Shown: positions 25,712 to 34,425 of the stretch, piece by piece
How positions within the stretch are numbered: the first letter of the stretch is position 1
Layout: the number at the start of each line of letters is the position of its first letter
From: an uncultured Acidobacteriota bacterium
GTDB lineage: Bacteria > Acidobacteriota > Vicinamibacteria > Fen-336
Reading direction: 5' to 3'
Assembly: GCA_902826455.1 (NCBI GenBank)
Contig: CADEEV010000039.1
Location: 1-42,578 of the forward strand
DNA: 42,578 nucleotides
Made by a program: the position numbers and the translations under genes
The notes under the pieces: generated by a model
The model's database searches: none
What the model saw: the letters and a program-made list of their open reading frames with translations, nothing else
Told to the model about the DNA's origin: nothing

Positions 25712-27591
25712 GGGCGTGCTCCTCGCTTGGACCGCGGACCCCGCGGCTCGAAAGTCTTGAGATCGATCGCCTCGGCCACGAGCTCGCGGAACTCGCCGGC
25801 CGGGATCGCGGCCACCTGCCGGCCGGTCGCGTACTCGATGTCCGAGAGCGCCGCGGCCCAGACCTCTTCGCGCCGCGCCACGGCGTCGGCGTCGCGGACC
25901 TGGCCGTAGCGCTGCACGAAGCGATTGTGCCGGCACAGCATGCGGAAGGCGTGACGCGTGTCGGGTCGCCGCAAGGCGAGACCGAGCAGCCGCACGTCGT
26001 TGCCGACCTCGTGGACCGGCTGGCCCCACTCGCCGTAGCTGCCGAAGATCGTGGACAGGCGCTCCAGGGCGGCGCCGAGCTTCGGCTCCCCCACGCGCTC
26101 CAGCACCGCCTTCACGAGGGGCATGGTGAGGTTGCGGTAGAGCGTGGGATCGGCGAGGCGCACGCGCACGCCGAGCTCCTCCCGGATGATCCGGAGCATG
26201 TCCTCCGAGCGGATGCGGTTGTCCGTGGCGAGGTGGATGCGGACGCCGATCGACTCGGGCACGGTCAGGGCCGCGAGGATCCCGGCCGCCACCCTGTCGA
26301 CCGGCACGAGGTTCATCTCCGCCGTGGGATCGCCCGGGAACACGCAGGCCACGGCGGCGATGGCGCGCGCCTTGGGCATCCCCAGCACGTCGCCGCTGGC
26401 GCGCTCGACCGCCTCCTTGGCGCGGCCGAAGGCGTTGATCGGCGCGTTCACGACCTTCGTGTCGCCCCGGTTGTTGCCCGTGGCGGCGTCGCCGATCACG
26501 ATCGAGGGCAGGAGCTGGGCGACGCGCAGCCCGCGCTCGACGAGGAAGCGGTCGGTCTCGATCGACGCCATCGCCTTCGTGAGCTCGTAGAAGTTGTTGT
26601 AGAAGTGGCGCGGGAAGACGAGGGCGCTCTCCTGGGCGACGAAGCGCTTCTTGCGGCCGTGAATGTACGAGGTCTCGATCGCCACGTGCTGGACGAACGC
26701 CGAGCCCGGCGCCTCCTGGACCGACAGGGAGAAGCGCAGGGCGTTCAGGCAGCCGACGACGTTGGCGCGGAACGAGGTCTCGTAGGGATCGTCGAAGGAG
26801 ACGCTCGCGGCGCAGTGCACGACGTGGGTGAGGGTCCGCCGCAGGCGCTCCTGCTCGGCCGCCGCGATGCCGAGGCCGCTCGCCTCGATGTCTCCCGCCA
26901 CGAAGCGGAACTTGCGCGCCCGGCTCCCCTTGATACCGAGACGCTTCAGCAGCAGGGCGCCGCGCTCGGCCGGAGCCAGCACCTTCACGACCTCGCGGGT
27001 CTTCGGGTCGCGCAGCGTCTCGGACCGCACCACCGCGACGATCTCGACGATCCGGCGATCGCCGGCCGCCTGGCTCAGGATCTCCTTGCCGACGAAGCCC
27101 GTGGCGCCGGTCAGGAGCACGCGCAGGGCCGGGCTCCGGCCGCGCTCCTTCAGCCGCCGCGCCGCCTCGCGCTGCAGGCGCGCGACGCGCTCGCGCACCT
27201 GGCGCTCGCCGAGGTGGGTCGGCTCGCGGAAGCGGAAGGCGAAGGAGCGGTCCACGACGCCGATCAGGCTTTTCGCCCGCTGCCCCGCCGCCGCGCTGCC
27301 GGACGCGGCCGAGACCCCGCTCGCGATCCAGCGGCCCAGGGAGTTGACGGCTCGCAGGCCGCGCCGCACGACCGCCTCGCGGCCCGTGAGGCCGACGACC
27401 TGGTTCGCGACGTACTGGGCCGCCACCTCGACGGGGTGCCGGTCGCGATGGGCGTGGACCAGCAGCTCGTCGGGGTCGATCGGGCCGCGGATCTCGTGGC
27501 CGGTGGCGAGGCTGACGCGGGCGATGTAGCGGCCGGGCGAGGCGTCGATCTCCGCCTCGGCCTGCGCCGGGCGCTTCCGCGAGGCCGCCAT
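25708..27591 (-). CDS. Fatty acyl-CoA reductase-like extended SDR (NAD_binding_4)
   Basis: This 627-residue protein starts at ATG 27591. After a 155-residue N-terminal extension of unknown fold (with PHPVEV-like RHPVEVAAQYVANQVVG near residue 52) comes the Rossmann motif LLTGATGFVGKE (159-170). Active-site Tyr335 and Lys339 are in YELTK, with HVAIETSYIHG before them. This is the male-sterility/fatty acyl-CoA reductase domain, which reduces acyl-CoA thioesters with NADPH to aldehyde or alcohol for wax or ether lipids. The C-terminal 150 residues are helical and may be a FAR_C-like part. It leads the minus-strand operon with the second phasin-like gene, the SDR and the acyltransferase. A carboxylic-acid-reductase-like or sterol SDR role cannot be excluded. 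Confidence 0.82.
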   Translation of the reverse strand: MAASRKRPAQAEAEIDASPGRYIARVSLATGHEIRGPIDPDELLVHAHRDRHPVEVAAQYVANQVVGLTGREAVVRRGLRAVNSLGRWIASGVSAASGSAAAGQRAKSLIGVVDRSFAFRFREPTHLGERQVRERVARLQREAARRLKERGRSPALRVLLTGATGFVGKEILSQAAGDRRIVEIVAVVRSETLRDPKTREVVKVLAPAERGALLLKRLGIKGSRARKFRFVAGDIEASGLGIAAAEQERLRRTLTHVVHCAASVSFDDPYETSFRANVVGCLNALRFSLSVQEAPGSAFVQHVAIETSYIHGRKKRFVAQESALVFPRHFYNNFYELTKAMASIETDRFLVERGLRVAQLLPSIVIGDAATGNNRGDTKVVNAPINAFGRAKEAVERASGDVLGMPKARAIAAVACVFPGDPTAEMNLVPVDRVAAGILAALTVPESIGVRIHLATDNRIRSEDMLRIIREELGVRVRLADPTLYRNLTMPLVKAVLERVGEPKLGAALERLSTIFGSYGEWGQPVHEVGNDVRLLGLALRRPDTRHAFRMLCRHNRFVQRYGQVRDADAVARREEVWAAALSDIEYATGRQVAAIPAGEFRELVAEAIDLKTFEPRGPRSKRGARP

Positions 27592-27598
27592 CGCGTGG

Positions 27599-27604
27599 AT
27601 TCTA
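27599..27604 (-). promoter_or_regulatory. -10 element for the acyl-CoA reductase-like gene
   Basis: TAGAAT (minus strand, 27604-27599) matches five of six -10 bases. It is seven bases before the ATG at 27591, so the transcript would be leaderless. No clear -35 is present and there is no Shine-Dalgarno. Confidence 0.35.
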
Positions 27605-27654
27605 CACCGCGCGTTCCGGGGCACGGCGGAGGCCTCGGGCGGCTCGTCTGGAAG

Positions 27655-27660
27655 TAAGAT
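27655..27660 (+). promoter_or_regulatory. Possible -10 element for the MFS-HEAT gene
   Basis: TAAGAT lies nine bases before the ATG at 27670. It would give a leader of only two or three bases. The match is four of six and no -35 is seen, so this is a weak call that gains value only from the same layout at other genes here. Confidence 0.25.
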
Positions 27661-27669
27661 CGATCCTCA

Positions 27670-30408
27670 ATGTTGTCGACGTTGGGAGACGTGCGCCCCG
27701 AGGAGCGGCGCGGCGCCGCGGCGGCGTTCTTGACGATCCTCGCCATCCTCGCAGGCCACACCCTGCTGGAGACGGCGCGCGACGCGCTGTTCCTCGCCCG
27801 CATTCCCACCAACCGCCTGCCGATCATGTACCTCGCGATCGCAGGCATCGCCTTCGCCACGTCGCGCATCCGGTCGCGGCGGGTGGCCGGCCTCTCGAGC
27901 CGCGCCACGCTGGCCCTGCTCCTGGCCGGCGCCGCCCTCGCGAACTTCGGGCTGTGGGAGCTGAGCGAGGTGCGCCGGGGCCGCTGGCTCCTGTACACGC
28001 TGTACATCTGGTGCGGCCTGTTCGGGACCGTGGCGAGCGTCCAGTTCTACAGCGTGCTCTCCGAGGTGTACACCCTCACCCAGGCGAAGCGGCTCTACCG
28101 CTTCATCGGCGTCGGCAGCGTGCTCGGGGCGATCGTGGGCGCCGGCATCGCCGGCCTCCTGGCGGCGGCGCTGCCGGCACGCCACCTGATCCTGGCGAGC
28201 GCCTGTTTCCTGCTGCTCGCGGCCGCCGGGCCGATGCTCCTGCCGCGGCCCGTGACCGACGGCGCTCCCATGGGCGCCGCGACCCCGGCCTTCTCGGTGT
28301 CGGCCGCCTACAACCTGATCCTGCGCCACCCCTATGCCCGCCCCCTGGCCGGCCTGGTGCTGTCGTCGACCATGGCCGTCACGCTGGCCGACTTCATGTT
28401 CAAGAGCGCCGTCGTCAAGTACGTCCCGGGCGACGCCCTCGGCAGCTTCTTCGGCGGCGTCTACCTGCTGCTGAACGCGCTCTCGCTCGCGGTCCAGGTG
28501 GGCCTCGTGGGATGGCTCCTGGGGCGGCTCGGCGTCCACCGCGCCCTGATCGTGCTGCCGGCCTTCCTGATCCTGGGCTCCGCGGGATTCCTGGTGACGG
28601 GCAGCCTGGTGGCGGCCCTCTGGCTCAAGACCGCGGACGGCGCCTTGCGCTACTCGCTCCACCGCACCGCGAGCGAGCTGCTCTTCCTGCCCCTGCCCGA
28701 CGCCATCCGCGCGCGGGCGAAGCCGTTCATCGACGTCGCCGGCCAGCGCGGCGGCCAGGCCCTCGCCTCGCTGCTGATCCTCACGCCCGTCGCCTTCATC
28801 CCCCAGGGCGCCTTCCTCTCGATCACGCTGCTCGTGCTCTCGGTGCTGTGGATCGTGACGGCGGCGGACCTCAAGGCCAACTACCTCGACCTGTTCCGGG
28901 CGGCGCTCCGCGAGGGCTCGATCTCCACGAGCCTCGACGTACCGACCCTGGACCTCGACTCCCTCGAGGCGCTCTTCGCCGCCCTCAACAGCAGCGACGA
29001 CGCCGAGGTCCTGGGCGCTCTCGACCTGCTCCACGAGCAGGGCAAGGCGCGCCTCATCCCGGCGCTCATCCTCTACCACCCCTCGCGGGCGGTGGTACTC
29101 CATGCCTTCGACCTGTTCATCGCCGCGAAGCGCACCGACTACCTGCCGGTCGCCGACCGCCTGCTGACCCATCCCGACCCCGAGATCCGCGCCGGCGCCC
29201 TGCGCGCCCGCCTGGTGGTCGCGATCGACGCCGACGTCCTGCGCAAGGCGCGCGAGGACCCGAGCCCGCGCGTGCGCGCCGCGGCCCTCGTGGGTCTCGT
29301 CTCCGCCGGTCTCGTCTCCGACGACGCCCAGGCCGACATCGACGCGCTCACCGACACGCAGTCGCCCGAGGCCGGCGTCGCGCTGGCCCGCGCGATCCGC
29401 CTCCAGCCCGGCCACGTCTTCGCAGAAACGCTCCTCGAGCTGTCCGAGGCGCCCGAGGCCGAGGTACTGATCGAGGTCGCGCAGGCGATGACCACGATGC
29501 CCGACGAGCGCTTCCACGCGGCGCTGCTCCCGATGCTCGCGCGACGCGAAGTGAGGCGCCATGCCCGCGCCGCGTTGCGGGCTCACGGCCCGGCGGCCCT
29601 CGCCTACCTCGCCGAGGCCCTCGCCGATCGCGCGCTGCCCCAGGAGATCCGGCGCCACGTGCCGCGCACGATCAGCCAGTTTCCGCCCGAGGACGCGGTC
29701 CCGGTGCTGCTCGCGCACCTGGCGGACGAGCCCGACGGCATGGTGCGCTTCAAGGTCCTGCGGGGTCTCGGGCGCATCCACACGGACCATCCCGAGGTGA
29801 GGATGGACGCGCGCGTCCTGAAGGACGCCACGGCGGCCACCCTCGAGGCGGCCTACCGGCTCGTGCACTGGCAGACGATCCTCGAGGCCGGGGTCCGGGC
29901 GCTGCCCGAGCGCGCGACGCCGACCCAGAGCCTGCTGCTGGCCCTCGTCCACGACAAGCGCGCGAACGCCGTCGAGCGCCTGTTCCGGCTGCTGGGCCTG
30001 CAGTTCCGCCACGAGGACCTGCGCAGCATCTACCGGGGCCGGAACAGCGCGAGCCCGAAGATCCGCGCCAGCAGCCGCGAGCTCCTCGAGAACCTGCTCG
30101 AGCCGCCCGTGCGCGACGCGGTGCTGGCCCTCCAGGACGACACGGGCGACGCGCAGCGCCTCGGGGCCGCGGCGCCCTTCTACCGCGTCCCGATCCTCGA
30201 CTACGAGATCCTGCTCGGCATGATGCTCGAGGAGGCCAGCGAGTCGCTGTGCTGCCTCGCCGCCCATCACATCGCCGAGCTCGGCCTCACGAGCTTCCGC
30301 CCGCGCCTCGAGGCCCTGCTCAAGGAGCAGCGCGGCTTCTTCGCGACCCGCGTCCTCGAGCGGGCCCTGGTGCTCCTCGACCAGCCACGGAGGCGCGCCC
30401 TTGCCTGA
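27670..30408 (+). CDS. Nucleotide-transporter-like MFS membrane protein fused to HEAT repeats
   Basis: This 912-residue protein has about twelve hydrophobic helices in residues 15-420, in an arrangement resembling Npt1/ATP-ADP translocase-type major facilitator proteins (for example LYTLYIWCGLFGTVASVQFY and the loop SEVYTLTQAKRLYRFIGVGS). From about 430 onward it is soluble, alpha-helical and HEAT-like, with repeats such as HPDPEIRAGALRARLVV and EDPSPRVRAAALVGLVSAG. The soluble part should face the cytoplasm as a docking surface. Transport of ATP or ADP is not implied: similar proteins in free-living bacteria have no known substrate. The stop region overlaps the next gene, so the two are translationally coupled. 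Confidence 0.78.
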   Translation: MLSTLGDVRPEERRGAAAAFLTILAILAGHTLLETARDALFLARIPTNRLPIMYLAIAGIAFATSRIRSRRVAGLSSRATLALLLAGAALANFGLWELSEVRRGRWLLYTLYIWCGLFGTVASVQFYSVLSEVYTLTQAKRLYRFIGVGSVLGAIVGAGIAGLLAAALPARHLILASACFLLLAAAGPMLLPRPVTDGAPMGAATPAFSVSAAYNLILRHPYARPLAGLVLSSTMAVTLADFMFKSAVVKYVPGDALGSFFGGVYLLLNALSLAVQVGLVGWLLGRLGVHRALIVLPAFLILGSAGFLVTGSLVAALWLKTADGALRYSLHRTASELLFLPLPDAIRARAKPFIDVAGQRGGQALASLLILTPVAFIPQGAFLSITLLVLSVLWIVTAADLKANYLDLFRAALREGSISTSLDVPTLDLDSLEALFAALNSSDDAEVLGALDLLHEQGKARLIPALILYHPSRAVVLHAFDLFIAAKRTDYLPVADRLLTHPDPEIRAGALRARLVVAIDADVLRKAREDPSPRVRAAALVGLVSAGLVSDDAQADIDALTDTQSPEAGVALARAIRLQPGHVFAETLLELSEAPEAEVLIEVAQAMTTMPDERFHAALLPMLARREVRRHARAALRAHGPAALAYLAEALADRALPQEIRRHVPRTISQFPPEDAVPVLLAHLADEPDGMVRFKVLRGLGRIHTDHPEVRMDARVLKDATAATLEAAYRLVHWQTILEAGVRALPERATPTQSLLLALVHDKRANAVERLFRLLGLQFRHEDLRSIYRGRNSASPKIRASSRELLENLLEPPVRDAVLALQDDTGDAQRLGAAAPFYRVPILDYEILLGMMLEEASESLCCLAAHHIAELGLTSFRPRLEALLKEQRGFFATRVLERALVLLDQPRRRALA

Positions 30409-31363
30409 GCCCGGCGGGATGATCGGTCCGCTCGAGCGGATCCTCTACCTGAAGAAGATGCCGGCGTTCAGCCAGCTGCCGATCGAGGCCCTCGCCGCGA
30501 TCGCCGACGTGCTGCGCGAGCGGCAGTTCCCGAAGGGCGCGATCGTCCAGCGCGAAGGCGAGGCGGTGACGCGGATCCAGATCGTCCTCGACGGCCACAT
30601 CACCGCGTCCCGCAACGGCGCGGCGATCGCCGGCGGCGTGCCCGGAACGCCCCTGGGCGCCTTGCCCGTGCTGGCCCGCGACGCCCACGGCTACCAGGGC
30701 GTCGCCGAGACCGACACCTACGCCCTCGAGCTCGATTCCGACGCGCTCCTGGAGGTCTGCGAGGACCACTTCGTGATCGTCCACCAGATCCTGCGCTACC
30801 TGTCCCAGTGGGTCGTGGAGGTCGAGCAGCACCTCGGCTCCCCGAGGCGCCCGATCGCGCTTCCCTTCACGCGTCTCGCGAGCGGCGAGCTCGACCTCGT
30901 GGAGCGCATCTTCTTCCTCCGCCAGATCACGCCCTTCGCGCGCAGCAGCATCAACGCCCTCGCGGAGCTGTCGCGCGGCCTCACCGAGGTCCAGTTCCGG
31001 CCGAGCGTGCCGCTCTGGGCCGAAGGCGACCCCGCGCACTACGTGCTGCTGATCGTCGAGGGCGAGGTGGGCTGCGTGTCCGCCCGCTACGGCCACAGCT
31101 TCCAGGCGGGTCCGGGCCAGGCGGTGGCGGCGATGGAGGCGGTCGCCGAGGTGCCCCACTGGTTCGCGGCCACGACCCTCACGCCGGTCACGGCCCTGCA
31201 CGGCACCGTCGAGTCGCTGATCGACGTGTTCGAGGACAACTTCGAGATGGCCATGGACTACGCGGCGCTCCTGGCCCGGGGCCTGCTCTCGTTCCTCGAG
31301 AAGGCCGGACCGGACGTCGAGATCCCCAGGATCATCCTGCCCGCGCAGCGCCCGCTGGACTAG
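30401..31363 (+). CDS. Protein with two degenerate cyclic-nucleotide-binding-like domains
   Basis: This 320-residue protein starts at TTG 30401 with a well-placed GGAGG (30389-30393); an ATG at 30419 is less well supported. Two cNMP-binding-like beta-roll modules cover about residues 20-140 and 165-300, each opening with a helix and the pattern I..L.(K/R)..P(A/F) (ILYLKKMPAFSQL; IFFLRQITPFARS). Neither has the normal phosphate-binding cassette with its conserved arginine, so cAMP/cGMP binding is doubtful. No DNA-binding domain is attached. Overlap with the MFS-HEAT gene by eight bases suggests it works with that protein, perhaps as its regulatory partner. Confidence 0.78.
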   Translation: MPEPGGMIGPLERILYLKKMPAFSQLPIEALAAIADVLRERQFPKGAIVQREGEAVTRIQIVLDGHITASRNGAAIAGGVPGTPLGALPVLARDAHGYQGVAETDTYALELDSDALLEVCEDHFVIVHQILRYLSQWVVEVEQHLGSPRRPIALPFTRLASGELDLVERIFFLRQITPFARSSINALAELSRGLTEVQFRPSVPLWAEGDPAHYVLLIVEGEVGCVSARYGHSFQAGPGQAVAAMEAVAEVPHWFAATTLTPVTALHGTVESLIDVFEDNFEMAMDYAALLARGLLSFLEKAGPDVEIPRIILPAQRPLD

Positions 31364-31366
31364 GGC

Positions 31367-34300
31367 ATGCCCGGCGCGACCGCCCTCCAGCTCGCACTCC
31401 TCCTGGCGCTCGCGGGGCCGGCCGGCGCCGGCAGCGTGTCCATCGCCGTCGCGCCCGCGCCCTTCGGCCGCCTTCCCTGGACCGTGTTCGACGAGCACGC
31501 GGGCCTGCCGCAGCACACGATCGTGGACCTCGTCGCCGATGCCGAGGGCTACGTCTGGGCCGCCACCCAGGACGGCGCCGCGCGCTTCGACGGCCGCAGC
31601 TGGCGCGTGGTCCCGCTGCCGCGCTCGATGCGCACCAACTACCCGCGGGTGCTGCGGCGGGCCCGCGACGGCGGGCTCTGGTTCGGGACCTTCGACGGCG
31701 GCCTCGCCCACCTGCGCGACGGCATCTGGACGATCACGAGCGCGTCCAAGGGACTGCCGAGCAATCGCGTCCGCGGCCTTCTCGAGACCGCGGACGGCCT
31801 GTGGATCGCGACCGAGGGCGGCGTGGCCCGTCTTCGCGACGGACGCCTCACCGTGTACGGGGCCGGCTCGGGGCTGCCCAGCCTCGACACCGAGGGCCTG
31901 TGCGAGACGACGCTCCTCGATGGTACGCGCCAGCTCGTGGTCGGGACGACCCAGGGCCTCGCGCGCTTCGACGGCTCGCGCTTCGTGCCGGTGGACGGGC
32001 CGGCGCCGCTCCTCGGCCACCGCATCGGCGACATCGTCGAGAGCGCCGGCCTCCACGGCGGGCCCGCGCTCTGGATCACCTCCTACGGCGCGGGCATGGG
32101 GGTCTTCGAGGCCGGCGCCTGGAGCCACCTCGACACGGCCTCGGGTCTGCCCAGCAACGTCGAGGTGCTGACGCCCAGCACGGCGGCCGACGGCTCGCCG
32201 GCGCTGTGGATCGGCACCGAAGGCGGCCTGCTGCGCTTCGAGCACGGACGCTTCACGCTCTACGACGAGCGCAGCGGCCTGCCGATCCGCATCGTCTGGA
32301 AGGTGCTCGAGACCACGGCCTCGAACGGGCTCAAGACGCTCTGGCTGGGGACCTGGGGCGGCGGCGTGGTGCGGCTCTCGCCGAACCCGTGGGTCGCCTT
32401 CGACGCCACGAACGGCATGCCCACGGGCTCGGTGACCGCCGCCCTCGCCACGCGTGGCGACGACGGCTCGCGGACCGTGTGGGCGGGCACGTCCGACGGC
32501 GAGGTCGTGCGCATCACGGACTCCGGGGGCGAGCGCGTGCCGCTGCCCGCGCCGCTGCGCCACGCGATCGTCTTCTCGATGCTCGAGACCCGCGCCGGCG
32601 ACGCGCGGGCGCTCTGGGTCGCATCCTTCGGCGGCGGCCTCGGCAAGCTCGAGGGCGGCCGCTGGACCGTGTTCGACAGGTCCGTGCTCCCGAACGAGCG
32701 CGTCTACCGTCTGCTCGAGACGCGCTCCGCGGCCGGCGCGAGCGTGCTCTGGCTCGCGACCGAAGGCGGCATCGGCCGCCTCGAGAGCGGCCGCTGGACC
32801 CACTATCGCGCGCAGGACGGGTTGCCGAGCGAGATCGTGACGCAGGTGCTCGAGACGACCGGAGCCGACGGGTCGCGCACGCTCTGGGCCGCGACCACGC
32901 GGGGGGTGGCGCGTCTCGAGGGCGAACGCTGGGTGCCGGTCCCGGGCCAGGGGCTCGCCACCGACAACACCCCGATCCTGGCGGCCACGACCGACGCCTC
33001 CGGGACGCGCTGGCTGTGGGCCGCGACCTACGGAGGCGGCGCGTCGCGGCGGCGCCTCGACGTGCGCGAGGATCGCTGGCAGACGTTCACGATGGCGAGC
33101 CTTCCCGGCCTGCCCTCCGACACCGTGCTGGGCGTCGCCCAGGACCGTGCGCGCCGCATCTACCTGTTCACCACCCGCGGCGTCGCCCGGCTCGGACCCC
33201 GGACGCCCACGGCCGAGAACCCGGCCCCGTTCGACGTCGACGTCTTCACGACCGAGGACGGGCTGCCGAGCGGCGACTGCCAGCAGGGCGCGTCGCTCGT
33301 GGACGACGCCGGCCGGGTCTGGGTGGGAACCGCCCGCGGCCTCGGCCAGTTCGATCCCGGGCGCGAGACGCCCGACCGCGCGCCGAAGCCGCTGCGGATC
33401 GAGTCGGCCGTCCTCGGCAGCCACGGACGGCCGCTGCGCGCCGGCGAGTCCCTCGCCCATTCGGATCGCAACCTGTCCTTCGAGGCGGCCTTGCTCGCCT
33501 ACGCCGGCGAGTCGCGGATCCGCTATCGCTACCAGCTCGCGGGCTTCGACCCGGAGCCGCTCGAGTGGACCGCGAGCGCCGTGAAGGAGTACACGAACCT
33601 CGGGGCCGGGGCCTACGCGCTGCGCGTGTGGGGGCGCGACGCGCGCGGCAACGTGTCGGGGCCGGCGGAGCTGCCCTTCGTGATCCGGCCGGCGCCCTGG
33701 CTGACGCTGTGGGCCTTTGGAGCCTATGCGCTCGCGGCCGCCGCCCTCGCCTGGGGCGGCGTGCGCTTGCGGCTGCGCACGCTCTCGGCCCGCACGCGCC
33801 AGCTCGAGGGCATGGTGGCCGAGCGCACCCGCGAGCTCGCGGCCTCGCGGGACAAGCTCGAGGAGCTCGCGTCGATGGACGCGCTCACCGACGTGGCCAA
33901 CCGGCGCCGCTTCGACGCCGTGCTCGCGGACGAGTGGCGGCGGGCCCAGCGCGGCGGCCACCGCGTGTCGATCGCGCTCCTGGACGTCGACTTCTTCAAG
34001 CGCTTCAACGACCGCTATGGCCATGCCCGAGGCGACGCCTGCCTCCACGCCGTGGCCCAGGCCGTGGCGTCGCGCTGCCGTCGGCCGACGGACCTCGTCG
34101 CGCGCTACGGCGGCGAGGAGTTCGCCCTCGTGCTCTCCGAGACCGAGCCCGCCGGCGTGCGCGCCATGCTCCGCGAGGTGCTGGCGGCGGTCGACGCCCT
34201 GCAGATCGAGCACGCCGACTCCGCCGTCGCTCCCTACGTGACGGTGAGCCTCGGCGCCGTGACCTTGAGGCCCGCGCCGGGAAGCGACTTCCACGACGCG

Positions 34301-34417
34301 CTCGAGCGGGCGGACCGGCTGCTCTACGCGGCGAAGGAAGGGGGCCGCCATCACGCGGTCCACGAGGCCGAGGGCGGGCCGAGCCAGCGCCTCGACCCCG
34401 GAGGCGGCCCGCTCTAG
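31367..34417 (+). CDS. Diguanylate cyclase with two-propeller sensor domain
   Basis: This 1016-residue protein has a signal peptide (1-22) and then about fourteen WD-like propeller repeats with the pattern LET...G...LW.(A/G)T..G..RL..G.W, enough for two seven-bladed propellers outside the membrane. A Y_Y_Y domain (about 675-765), one transmembrane helix (about 780-800), a short coiled coil and a C-terminal GGDEF domain follow. The active site GGEEF (near 917) is intact, and an RxxD inhibitory site (RPTD) lies five residues before it. It should make c-di-GMP in response to an extracytoplasmic ligand, with product feedback. It starts three bases after the cNMP-like gene and is probably in the same operon. 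Confidence 0.9.
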   Translation: MPGATALQLALLLALAGPAGAGSVSIAVAPAPFGRLPWTVFDEHAGLPQHTIVDLVADAEGYVWAATQDGAARFDGRSWRVVPLPRSMRTNYPRVLRRARDGGLWFGTFDGGLAHLRDGIWTITSASKGLPSNRVRGLLETADGLWIATEGGVARLRDGRLTVYGAGSGLPSLDTEGLCETTLLDGTRQLVVGTTQGLARFDGSRFVPVDGPAPLLGHRIGDIVESAGLHGGPALWITSYGAGMGVFEAGAWSHLDTASGLPSNVEVLTPSTAADGSPALWIGTEGGLLRFEHGRFTLYDERSGLPIRIVWKVLETTASNGLKTLWLGTWGGGVVRLSPNPWVAFDATNGMPTGSVTAALATRGDDGSRTVWAGTSDGEVVRITDSGGERVPLPAPLRHAIVFSMLETRAGDARALWVASFGGGLGKLEGGRWTVFDRSVLPNERVYRLLETRSAAGASVLWLATEGGIGRLESGRWTHYRAQDGLPSEIVTQVLETTGADGSRTLWAATTRGVARLEGERWVPVPGQGLATDNTPILAATTDASGTRWLWAATYGGGASRRRLDVREDRWQTFTMASLPGLPSDTVLGVAQDRARRIYLFTTRGVARLGPRTPTAENPAPFDVDVFTTEDGLPSGDCQQGASLVDDAGRVWVGTARGLGQFDPGRETPDRAPKPLRIESAVLGSHGRPLRAGESLAHSDRNLSFEAALLAYAGESRIRYRYQLAGFDPEPLEWTASAVKEYTNLGAGAYALRVWGRDARGNVSGPAELPFVIRPAPWLTLWAFGAYALAAAALAWGGVRLRLRTLSARTRQLEGMVAERTRELAASRDKLEELASMDALTDVANRRRFDAVLADEWRRAQRGGHRVSIALLDVDFFKRFNDRYGHARGDACLHAVAQAVASRCRRPTDLVARYGGEEFALVLSETEPAGVRAMLREVLAAVDALQIEHADSAVAPYVTVSLGAVTLRPAPGSDFHDALERADRLLYAAKEGGRHHAVHEAEGGPSQRLDPGGGPL

Positions 34418-34425
34418 ACCGCCGC

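Noticed and set aside
27667-30270. Minus-strand open frame of 867 codons opposite the MFS-HEAT gene
   Set aside because: It is rich in Gln/Arg/Gly/Glu with no domain, and the plus frame shows transmembrane and HEAT patterns.
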